Shown here: piece by piece, positions 6,614 to 12,395 of the stretch
Numbering within the stretch: position 1 is the first letter of the stretch
How the letters are laid out: every line of letters starts with the position of its first letter
Source: Actinomycetales bacterium
GTDB lineage: Bacteria > Actinomycetota > Actinomycetes > Actinomycetales > JAHECE01
Assembly: GCA_024641895.1 (NCBI GenBank)
Contig: JAHECE010000056.1
Coordinates: forward strand, 1-12,395
Direction of reading: 5' to 3'
Length of the DNA: 12,395 nucleotides
Notes under the pieces: model-generated
The model's input: the letters and a program-made list of their open reading frames with translations, nothing else
What the model was told of the DNA's origin: nothing
The model's database searches: none
Program-made: the position numbers and the translations under genes

Positions 6614-6652
6614 GTGAGTTTTCTTCGGACGCGTGAGGTGACTGCCCGCTAG
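6614..6652 (+). CDS. 12-residue micro-ORF (leader-like peptide)
   Basis: A GTG start is followed by codons for (M)SFLRTREVTAR and a TAG stop at 6650-6652. The evidence for translation is the exceptional Shine-Dalgarno ending 10 bases upstream and the promoter just before it. The peptide is short and basic (three Arg, one Glu), with no signal or membrane segment. Its start codon lies in the loop of a 6-bp hairpin. Its last codons (6637-6649) form the 5' strand of the long helix 6637-6645/6716-6724, so a ribosome on the ORF would open that helix. This is attenuator-like logic, but no downstream same-strand gene exists. The peptide could be a functional micro-protein, a stalling peptide, or simply a means of loading ribosomes on the RNA. 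I have an unverified impression that this peptide block recurs in actinomycete genomes. Confidence 0.5.
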   Translation: MSFLRTREVTAR

Positions 6653-6815
6653 TCGCCCGGAATCTCGGACGGACTTCTCCGATCCGCGCACCGCGAGGCG
6701 GCGAGCGAATCCCGAGCAGTCACCGGAGCCCGCGAGTGCCGTGCCCCGTCCAGCACGGCGACCCGACCTCAGACGGCCGGGGCCTCGCGGGCTTTCCCGT
6801 GCCCCGAGCGCCCCC

Positions 6816-6877
6816 CGCCGAACGCATCATGAGTCGGGTTGTTGGGACGGTAGGGCCGAGGAATGACGCGTTCGGCG
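6816..6877. terminator. 15-bp inverted repeat between the RNA element and hrpA
   Basis: CGCCGAACGC (6816-6825) and GCGTTCGGCG (6868-6877) are perfect 10-bp complements. After one mismatch, TCAT (6827-6830) pairs with ATGA (6863-6866). The loop of 32 bases carries several GGG runs on the plus strand. It lies 32 bases beyond the hrpA stop codon and after the RNA element, so it could terminate both convergent transcripts. There is no T-run. CCCGTGC (6796-6802) and GCACGGG (6879-6885) flank it and could extend the structure. Confidence 0.5.
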
Positions 6878-6909
6878 AGCACGGGTGGGGCGGCGAGGGG
6901 CGGCGCGGG

Positions 6910-9900
6910 TCAGAGGGCTGCAAGAGCCTTGGTGATGCGCTTCTCCGAGACCGGTACCGGCGTGCCGAGCTGCTGGGCGAAGAGACTGACCCGCAGCTCC
7001 TCGATGAGCCACCGCACGTCCTCGAGCGCCGCTGCCCTGGCCTCGTCGACCGGCCCCGCGTCGACCGAGACGCGAGCGGCCGCCAGCGCCTCCTCGAGCT
7101 GCCGCACCCGCCAGGCGAGGGCCGCGTCCCGGTCGGGAGCCTCGGCCGCCTTGGCGATCCGATGGGTTGCGGCCCGCAGGTAGCGGGCGAGGAGCGGGAG
7201 CCGGCCGGTCGGCGTCGCGGCCACGAAGCCGTCCGGGACGAGGGCCGCGTGCTGCGCCTTGACGTCCGTCAGGGTGCTGAGCAGCGCCATCGAGGTGCTG
7301 GCCCGGATGGCGGCGTCGAGCTCCCGTGACGCGGTGAGCACGCGCACCACGTCGCCGACGACCCGGTACACCTCAGTCTCCAGCCCGCCGCGCACCCGGG
7401 TCGCGAGTGCTGCGAAGGTCGCGGGGTCGCGCACATCCCGCAGCTCGTCACCTGCGGTGAGCGCAGCGATCGCCGCGAGCTGGACGTCCTCGACCAGCGC
7501 CGTCGTGCTCGGGTACGGGCCGGCCGCGAGCGTCAGGGCCTCGGTGCCGGTCCACCGGCTCGTCACCCGGCCCTCCGGGAGGCCCATCTGGAGAAGGAGG
7601 AGCCGGCCGACGGCGGCTCGGTGTGCGGCGGCGGCCTCAGCCTCGCCCGTCAGCACGCGCAGTGCGACGCTTGCAGCGCGCTTCCCGGCGGACCTCTCCA
7701 GGACCAGCGCCGGGTAGCCACGCACGACGAGCCCGCCCGGACCTGCGGTTTCGATCACCTCGGGGATCCGCCCGCCCGGGAGGTCGGCCGGGAACGAGCT
7801 CAGCCCGCTGCGGTCCAGGCTGTGCGAGAGGTCCGGCGTCTCCGCTCTCCGTCGATCGCCAGGAGTGGCCGGTCCCTGCGGCTGCCCCGTCCCCTGCCTG
7901 GCGGCCTGTTCTCGTGCGGCCGCCCGGACGGCGCCGCGCACCGCCGCGCGCACGGCGTCCTGCGTGCGTGCGGCCAGCCTGCGCTGCAGGTGGACGAGGT
8001 CCTTGCCCTCGTCCACCACCTCCCCGCGCTCCCCGACCACCCGGAACGTCATGCGCAGATGAGGCGGCAGCTTCTCGTCGTCCCACGCGGCGTCGGGCAC
8101 CACGACCCCGCGCATCGCAAGCACTGCGGCGGCGAAGGCCTCGTGGAACGACGGCGCCGCGGGGTGCCCGGGCGCGACGTCGGCCCAGGCCGGCAGCCGC
8201 GTGACGACGTCCCGGGCCACGTCCGGTGCCGGCACCAGCTGCACGCGGACCTGCTTGGGCAGCGTGCGGATGCTCGCGACTGCCAGCTCGTCGACCAGGC
8301 CCGGCACGATCCAGTCGAAGCCGTCGGGGCGCACCCGGTTGAGGACGGAGATCGGGATGTGCACGGTGACGCCGTCGGCGGCCGAGCCGGGGGCGAACTG
8401 GTACGTCAGCGGTAGCGTGAGCTCGCCCTGCCGCCAAGTCGCCGGGAACGCGGTCTCGTCGACGCCCGAGGCCTCGGGGATGAGGATGTCGAGAGTGAGA
8501 GTGAGCAGGTCAGGGCGGGTCCGCCGTTCGGCCTTCCACCAGGAGTCGAAGTGCGCGCCGGAGACGACCGTCTCGGGCAGCCGCTCGTCGTAGAAGTCGA
8601 ACAGGCCCTCGGCGTCGATGACGATGTCGCGGCGCCGCGCCCGGTGCTCCAGCTCCTCGGCCTCCTCCAGCCGGGCCCGGTTGTCGGTGAGGAAGCGGTG
8701 GTGGGTGCGCCAGTCGCCCTCGACGAGGGCGTGCCGGATGAACATCTCCCGGGCGCCCGGCGGATCGATGCGCCCGAAGAGCGTCGGGCGGTCGGTGACG
8801 ATCGGGATGCCGTAGAGCAGCACCCGCTCCGTGACGACGGCGGCGCCCTGCTTCCCCGACCACCGCGGCTCGGCATAGGTGCGCCGGACGAGGTGCCCGG
8901 CCAGGGGCTCGACCCACTCGGGCTTGATCCGGGCAGCGGTGCGGGCGAACAGCCGCGACGTCTCGACGAGCTCGGCGGCCATCACCCACGATGGCGGCCG
9001 CTTGGCCAGCGCCGAGCCCGGGAAGAGCACGAACCTGCTCCCCCGGGCGCCGAGGTAGTCGCGTTTGCGCTCCTCGTACATGCCGATGTGGGAGAGGAGG
9101 CCGGCGAGCAGAGCCTGGTGGACGCGGTCGGCGTCGGGCCCGGCCGGGCCGTGGGCGTTCATCTGCAGGCCGAGCGGCTTGGCCAGCTGGCGCAGCTGCT
9201 CGTGGACGTCCTGCCACTCGCGGACGCGCAGCCAGTTGAGGAACTCGGCCCGGCAGAGCCGCCGGAAGGCGCTCGAGGACAGGTCGCGCTGCTGCTCGCG
9301 CAGGTACTCCCAGAGCTTCAGGATCCCGAGGAAGTCCGACGTCGGGTCGGCGAACCGGCGGTGCTTCTCGTCGGCCGCCTGCTGCATCTCGCTGGGCCGT
9401 TCGCGGACGTCCTGCACCGAGAGCGCTGCCACGACGATCATCACCTCGCGCACGCAGCCGAGCCGGCCGGCCTCCAGGAGCATCCGCCCGAGGCGCGGGT
9501 CGATGGGCAGCTGGGCCAGCGCGCGGCCGTTCGCCGTGAGGGAGCCTCGGCTCTCGCCAGAGGTGATCGCGCCGAGCTCCACGAGCAGCTGGAGACCGTC
9601 CCGGATGGCCCGGGCGTCGGGCGGGTCGACGAACGGGAAGTCAGCGACTTCGCCTAGTCCCAGGGCTGCCATCTGCAGGATCACTGACGCGAGCGACGTG
9701 CGCAGGATCTCCGGCTCGGTGAACGCGGGGCGGCTCTCGAAGTCGGCACGGGAGTACAGGCGGATGCAGATGCCGTCTGCCACGCGGCCACACCGCCCGG
9801 CCCGCTGGTTGGCGCTGGCCTGGGAGACCGGCTCGATCGGCAGGCGCTGCACCTTGGTGCGGTTGGAGTAGCGGGAGATGCGGGCGGTCCCCGGGTCGAC

Positions 9901-11082
9901 GACGTACCGGATGCCGGGCACGGTCAGCGACGTCTCCGCCACATTGGTCGCGAGCACCACCCGGCGGAGCCCGTGCGGCTCGAAGACCCGGTGCTGCTCG
10001 GCGGATGACAGTCGTGCGTAGAGGGGCAGGACCTCGACGGCGTTCGCCGGCATCGCCGCGGCGCGCGAGCCCGGCGGCGCGTACCGGGCGCCGAGGTGCT
10101 CCTGCAGCCCGTCGGCGGTGTCCCGGATCTCCCGCTCGCCGGACAGGAACACGAGGATGTCGCCCGGTCCTTCGGCGATGAGCTCGTCGACGGCGCGACA
10201 GACCGCGGTCGTCTGGTCGAGCGCCTCGCCCTCGACGGGCTCTGCGTCCGCGCCGCCGGCCTTTCCGCGGCGGGGCCGGGCGCGGTCGTCCTCCTCGTCG
10301 AGGCCCGGCACCAGCGGCCGGTAGCGCATCTCGACGGGGTAGGTGCGGCCGGTGACCTCGACGACCGGGGCCGGGCGCCCGGGTGGGCCGAAGTGCGCGG
10401 CGAACCGCGCGGAGTCGATGGTCGCCGAGGTGATGACAACCTTGAGATCCGGTCGCCGGGGCAGGAGGTTGGCGAGGTAGCCGAGGATGAAGTCGATGTT
10501 GAGCGAGCGCTCGTGGGCCTCGTCGACGATGATCGTGTCGTAGCGGCGCAGCATCCGGTCGCGCTGGATCTCGGCAAGCAGGATCCCGTCCGTCATGAGC
10601 TTGACCAGCGTCCTCTCGCCTACGCGGTCTGTGAAGCGCACCTGGTAGCCGACCGCCTCGCCGAGCTGGACACCGAGCTCCTCGGCGATCCGCTCGGCCA
10701 CGGTTCGGGCGGCGATCCGGCGCGGCTGCGTGTGCCCGATCGTGCCGGTGATCCCCCGACCGAGCTCGAGGCAGATCTTGGGGATCTGCGTCGTCTTCCC
10801 CGAGCCCGTCTCGCCCGCGACGATCACCACCTGGTGGTCGCGGATCGCGGCCGCGATCTCCTCGCGGCGAGCGCTGACCGGCAGGTCCTCCGGGTACGTG
10901 ATGACCGGTAGCGAGGCCTGACGCGAAGCGATGGCCTCGGGCGAAGCGCCGCGAGGCCGGTCGGGCCGGCGCCGGCTGCCGCGGCGTGCCTGCTCGCCGC
11001 CGACGCCTCGCCCGCTGCTGCGGGCCTGCCGCCGAGGTTCGCGGGAGGGGACGGCCGGCGTCGTCGGCTCGTCGTCGGTCAC
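6910..11082 (-). CDS. hrpA: ATP-dependent DEAH-box RNA helicase HrpA
   Basis: The protein has about 1390 residues, slightly longer than E. coli HrpA (about 1300). After a disordered Arg/Pro-rich N-terminus (about 1-50) come the DEAH helicase motifs: GETGSGKT (90-97), TQPRR (118-122), DEAH (187-190), SAT (219-221) and QRAGRCGR (426-433). A charged linker follows the first RecA domain (about 260-285). Winged-helix, ratchet and OB-type regions come next, then the long C-terminal DUF3418-type region specific to HrpA. HrpA of E. coli has been linked to mRNA processing and to freeing stalled ribosomes. I chose the GTG at 11082 (VTDDEPTTPAV), with AGGGA upstream; a GTG at 11121 would add 13 residues. 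The start is divergent from the carbonic-anhydrase-like gene. The 3' end converges on the structured RNA at 6590-6806. Confidence 0.95.
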   Translation of the reverse strand: MTDDEPTTPAVPSREPRRQARSSGRGVGGEQARRGSRRRPDRPRGASPEAIASRQASLPVITYPEDLPVSARREEIAAAIRDHQVVIVAGETGSGKTTQIPKICLELGRGITGTIGHTQPRRIAARTVAERIAEELGVQLGEAVGYQVRFTDRVGERTLVKLMTDGILLAEIQRDRMLRRYDTIIVDEAHERSLNIDFILGYLANLLPRRPDLKVVITSATIDSARFAAHFGPPGRPAPVVEVTGRTYPVEMRYRPLVPGLDEEDDRARPRRGKAGGADAEPVEGEALDQTTAVCRAVDELIAEGPGDILVFLSGEREIRDTADGLQEHLGARYAPPGSRAAAMPANAVEVLPLYARLSSAEQHRVFEPHGLRRVVLATNVAETSLTVPGIRYVVDPGTARISRYSNRTKVQRLPIEPVSQASANQRAGRCGRVADGICIRLYSRADFESRPAFTEPEILRTSLASVILQMAALGLGEVADFPFVDPPDARAIRDGLQLLVELGAITSGESRGSLTANGRALAQLPIDPRLGRMLLEAGRLGCVREVMIVVAALSVQDVRERPSEMQQAADEKHRRFADPTSDFLGILKLWEYLREQQRDLSSSAFRRLCRAEFLNWLRVREWQDVHEQLRQLAKPLGLQMNAHGPAGPDADRVHQALLAGLLSHIGMYEERKRDYLGARGSRFVLFPGSALAKRPPSWVMAAELVETSRLFARTAARIKPEWVEPLAGHLVRRTYAEPRWSGKQGAAVVTERVLLYGIPIVTDRPTLFGRIDPPGAREMFIRHALVEGDWRTHHRFLTDNRARLEEAEELEHRARRRDIVIDAEGLFDFYDERLPETVVSGAHFDSWWKAERRTRPDLLTLTLDILIPEASGVDETAFPATWRQGELTLPLTYQFAPGSAADGVTVHIPISVLNRVRPDGFDWIVPGLVDELAVASIRTLPKQVRVQLVPAPDVARDVVTRLPAWADVAPGHPAAPSFHEAFAAAVLAMRGVVVPDAAWDDEKLPPHLRMTFRVVGERGEVVDEGKDLVHLQRRLAARTQDAVRAAVRGAVRAAAREQAARQGTGQPQGPATPGDRRRAETPDLSHSLDRSGLSSFPADLPGGRIPEVIETAGPGGLVVRGYPALVLERSAGKRAASVALRVLTGEAEAAAAHRAAVGRLLLLQMGLPEGRVTSRWTGTEALTLAAGPYPSTTALVEDVQLAAIAALTAGDELRDVRDPATFAALATRVRGGLETEVYRVVGDVVRVLTASRELDAAIRASTSMALLSTLTDVKAQHAALVPDGFVAATPTGRLPLLARYLRAATHRIAKAAEAPDRDAALAWRVRQLEEALAAARVSVDAGPVDEARAAALEDVRWLIEELRVSLFAQQLGTPVPVSEKRITKALAAL

Positions 11083-11124
11083 CCGCCCATTGTCCCTGCT
11101 GGTCGCGACACCGCGGCGCACCCG

Positions 11125-11153
11125 GTGCAGGGCCGACGACGGCGCCCTAGCCT
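11125..11153 (+). promoter_or_regulatory. Leaderless promoter of the carbonic-anhydrase-like gene
   Basis: TAGCCT (11148-11153) ends six bases before the ATG at 11160. GTGCAG (11125-11130) sits 17 bases upstream of it as a weak -35. This geometry places the transcript start at or next to the ATG, as in the many leaderless actinobacterial genes. It also explains the absence of a Shine-Dalgarno. Confidence 0.5.
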
Positions 11154-11159
11154 TGCCGA

Positions 11160-11672
11160 ATGATCAGCCTTCCCTTCGCCGGGCGGACGCCCGAGGTGCA
11201 TGAGACCGCTTGGATCGCACCGAACGCCTCTCTGATCGGCAAGGTGCGCGTGCACGCCGAGGCGAGCGTCTGGTTCGGCGCGGTGCTGCGCGGCGACATC
11301 GACGAGATCGAGCTCGGCCCCGGCTCGAACCTCCAGGACAACGTCGTGGTGCACACCGAGCAGGGGTCTCCGGCGATCGTCGGTGCGGGCGTCAGCGTCG
11401 GGCACGCGGCGGTGGTGCACGGCTGCACCATCGAGGACGGCTGCCTGATCGGCATGAACGCCACGGTGCTGACCCGCGCCGTCGTCGGGCGCGACTCGCT
11501 GGTCGCCGCCGGCGCCGTCGTGCTCGAGGGGACGGTGATCCCGCCGCGCTCGCTCGTGGCCGGGGTGCCCGCCAAGGTGCGCCGCGAGCTCACCGACGAG
11601 GAGGTCGCCGCCTTGCACGGCAACTCCGCGCGGTACGTCGCCCGGGCCGGGGTGTACCGGGCCGGGCGGTGA
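11160..11672 (+). CDS. Gamma-carbonic-anhydrase-like hexapeptide-repeat protein
   Basis: This 170-residue left-handed beta-helix protein is built from hexapeptide repeats ('IAPNASLIGKVRVHAEASVWFGAVLRGD', then 'VIVGAGVSVGHAAVVHGCTIEDGCLIGMNATVL'-type turns). The three metal-binding histidines of the gamma-carbonic anhydrase class are present: His65 ('NVVVHTE'), His82 and His87 ('VGHAAVVHGC'). Arg44 and Asp46 in 'LRGDI' and Gln59/Asp60 in 'LQDN' are also conserved. The C-terminus forms the usual helix after 'LVAGVPAKVRREL'. The class includes true carbonic anhydrases and YrdA/PaaY-like relatives with little or no activity, so catalysis is not certain. Trimer formation is expected from the family. 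The ATG has no Shine-Dalgarno; a -10 box six bases upstream implies leaderless expression. It is divergent from hrpA with a gap of about 77 bases. Confidence 0.92.
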   Translation: MISLPFAGRTPEVHETAWIAPNASLIGKVRVHAEASVWFGAVLRGDIDEIELGPGSNLQDNVVVHTEQGSPAIVGAGVSVGHAAVVHGCTIEDGCLIGMNATVLTRAVVGRDSLVAAGAVVLEGTVIPPRSLVAGVPAKVRRELTDEEVAALHGNSARYVARAGVYRAGR

Positions 11673-11707
11673 GGCCGGGCCGATCTGGATCGACGTAGCA
11701 GCCGGCC
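11673..11707 (+). terminator. Weak terminator candidate after the carbonic-anhydrase-like gene
   Basis: GGCCGG (11673-11678) can pair with CCGGCC (11702-11707), with CGATC/GATCG near the middle. The stem is short, the inside loosely paired and there is no T-run. I list it because it directly follows the stop codon. Confidence 0.2.
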
Positions 11708-11710
11708 GTG

Positions 11711-11812
11711 ATGAAGGACCACTTCTGGTGGCGGCCGGGCTGGGAACCCTGGCGTGCCTACCTGGCGCAGCCTTGCCGCCCGAGACAGGTGCGAACAAGG
11801 GTTCAGCGTTGA
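11711..11812 (+). pseudogene. Remnant resembling the start of a 2'-5' RNA ligase family gene
   Basis: A 33-codon frame begins MKDHFWWRPGWEPWRAYLA and ends at TGA 11810-11812. The first dozen residues resemble the N-terminus of actinobacterial 2'-5' RNA ligase family proteins ('M(K/R)DHWWWRPGW..GR.FYTWH'). After 'RPGWEP' the likeness stops and the rest is Arg/Gln-rich without family motifs; the two HxT/S catalytic motifs of that family are absent. No Shine-Dalgarno precedes it. It is most simply a deletion remnant, but it could be a chance ORF. The similarity is from memory and unaligned. Confidence 0.3.
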
Positions 11813-11832
11813 CAGCGGTGGACGCCGCCGGA

Positions 11833-11854
11833 CCGGCCTACGGCCGAAGGCCGG
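11833..11854 (-). terminator. Stem-loop at the 3' end of the ROK gene
   Basis: CCGGCCT (11833-11839) and AGGCCGG (11848-11854) form a perfect 7-bp stem with an 8-base loop. It overlaps the last codons and stop of the ROK gene. No T-run follows on the minus strand, so termination is only possible. Confidence 0.35.
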
Positions 11855-12395
11855 CCTCGACGGAGTCCAGCGCCGCCCGGACGGCGCCTGTCACGACGAC
11901 GCGGTCGCCGAGCTCGGAGGCCACGATCTGCACCGGCCAGGGCGCGAGCAGGCGCAGTCTTGACTCGATCCCGGGGATGAGGACGTCGCAGGAGGCGGCG
12001 ACGGCGCCGCTGAGCACGACGACTCCCGGGTCGAGCAGGGTCACCACCGGGGCCAGGGCGGTGGCGAGCTTGCCGGCGATCACGGCCGCGACGTCGAGGG
12101 CCCATCGCTCGCCCGTTCGCGCGGCGTCCAGGACGTCCTTGGCCCTCGGTCCGCCGCCGGCGACCTCCGCGGCACTGGGCACGGACTCGTCCAGGGCGTG
12201 GTTCGCGGCGTCGCGGAGACCGCCCGGGCGGAGCAGGCTGCCAAGGGCGGGACGCCGCTCCGCGCCCCGCCGCTCGGGCAACCGTTGCGCCCGGGCGCCG
12301 AGCACCCGGGCCCAGGTGCCGATGCCGATGGCCGCGACCCCGGGGATGAGGTCGAGGAAGCGCATCTCGCCCGCGCTGCCGTGCCGCCCGCGCTG
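11838..12395 (-). CDS. ROK family protein, C-terminal part (runs off the right edge)
   Basis: The frame is open through the right edge. Its first visible residues, QRGRHGSAGEMRFLDLIPG, align with the ROK block '..RG.HG.AGE', so the Met at 12365 is internal and the gene is 5'-partial. About 185 residues are seen. 'ALAPVVTLLDPGVVVLSGAVA' is the C-terminal sugar-kinase-fold strand and glycine turn, and 'ASELGDRVVVTGAVRAALDSVEAGL' the usual end. The zinc motif CxCGxxGCxE, which follows the 'AGE' block in ROK sugar kinases and NagC/Mlc-type repressors, is absent. This points to the actinobacterial zinc-less ROK regulators, which would carry an N-terminal winged helix beyond the edge. Sugar-responsive repression is inferred. 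It is convergent with the carbonic-anhydrase-like gene. Confidence 0.8.
   Translation of the reverse strand, partial: QRGRHGSAGEMRFLDLIPGVAAIGIGTWARVLGARAQRLPERRGAERRPALGSLLRPGGLRDAANHALDESVPSAAEVAGGGPRAKDVLDAARTGERWALDVAAVIAGKLATALAPVVTLLDPGVVVLSGAVAASCDVLIPGIESRLRLLAPWPVQIVASELGDRVVVTGAVRAALDSVEAGLRP

Larger units (their letters stand above)
6590..6806 (+). ncRNA. Candidate free-standing structured RNA with extended Shine-Dalgarno and micro-ORF
   Basis: A transcript from the promoter at 6555-6583 would begin near 6590 and run through densely paired sequence. (1) GTCCGA (6606-6611) pairs with TCGGAC (6625-6630) and puts the GTG start in the loop. (2) GGTGACTGC (6637-6645) pairs perfectly with GCAGTCACC (6716-6724), with two more pairs past one mismatch. 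(3) Directly adjacent, AGCCCGCGAG (6727-6736) pairs perfectly with CTCGCGGGCT (6784-6793), plus two G-U pairs. (4) This encloses the hairpin GCCGTGC (6738-6744)/GCACGGC (6753-6759). Competing options are GGTGACT (6637-6643)/AGTCGCC (6651-6657) and CGGGGC (6778-6783)/GCCCCG (6801-6806), the second with an inner CGGG/CCCG. No same-strand gene follows. The ends are estimates and the function is unknown. Confidence 0.55.

Noticed and set aside
6590..6806. That the structured RNA is tmRNA, 6S RNA, RNase P RNA or a tRNA-like molecule
   Set aside because: No tRNA-like acceptor ends or CCA, none of the conserved cores I know for these RNAs, and the ORF begins with a Shine-Dalgarno and GTG, unlike tmRNA.
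6736..7329. A 197-codon plus-strand frame after the RNA element, as a possible target gene of the RNA
   Set aside because: It lies mostly antisense to hrpA, has no ribosome site, and shows composition typical of a shadow frame.
7621..8415. Long plus-strand frames inside hrpA
   Set aside because: High-GC shadow frames with no recognisable protein and no start signals.
1..12395. CRISPR arrays, insertion sequences, prophage genes or attachment sites
   Set aside because: No spaced direct repeats, transposase or integrase sequences, or compositional break were seen.

Overview
The window is GC-rich, densely coding bacterial DNA, very probably from a high-GC actinomycete. I base this on the strong G/C third-position bias, GTG starts, TANNNT-type -10 boxes (one placed for leaderless translation), two F420-type luciferase-fold oxidoreductases, a DUF6325/SHOCT gene pair and a long HrpA helicase. 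A relative of Cellulomonas/Actinotalea is plausible, but the genus is a guess. I see no mobile element, CRISPR array, tRNA or rRNA.

Layout. Positions 1-1650 (minus strand) hold a small envelope- or stress-like module: a four-helix membrane protein, a DUF6325 protein and the start of a SHOCT-type protein. Two palindromic sites lie in front of the DUF6325 gene. Positions 1794-4096 (minus) hold purT (formate-dependent GAR transformylase) followed by an F420-type oxidoreductase, an apparent two-gene operon. An HdeD-family membrane protein (plus) diverges from purT. A second F420-type oxidoreductase (minus) converges on HdeD and diverges from tag (plus), a DNA-3-methyladenine glycosylase. Positions 6910-11082 (minus) encode HrpA, a DEAH-box RNA helicase. 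A leaderless gamma-carbonic-anhydrase-like gene diverges from hrpA. At the right edge a ROK-family protein (minus) runs off the window. A short remnant resembling the start of a 2'-5' RNA ligase lies between the last two genes.

The most unusual stretch is the 351-base gap between tag and hrpA (6559-6909). It holds a promoter overlapping the tag stop codon, an extended Shine-Dalgarno of 13 bases nearly fully complementary to the conserved 3' end of 16S rRNA, and a 12-codon ORF. These are followed by two adjacent long-range helices, competing hairpins and a 15-bp terminal inverted repeat. No downstream gene lies on that strand. It therefore looks like a free-standing structured RNA that also encodes a micro-peptide, not an ordinary leader. 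This is the best candidate here for an undescribed element. Its function is unknown from the sequence.
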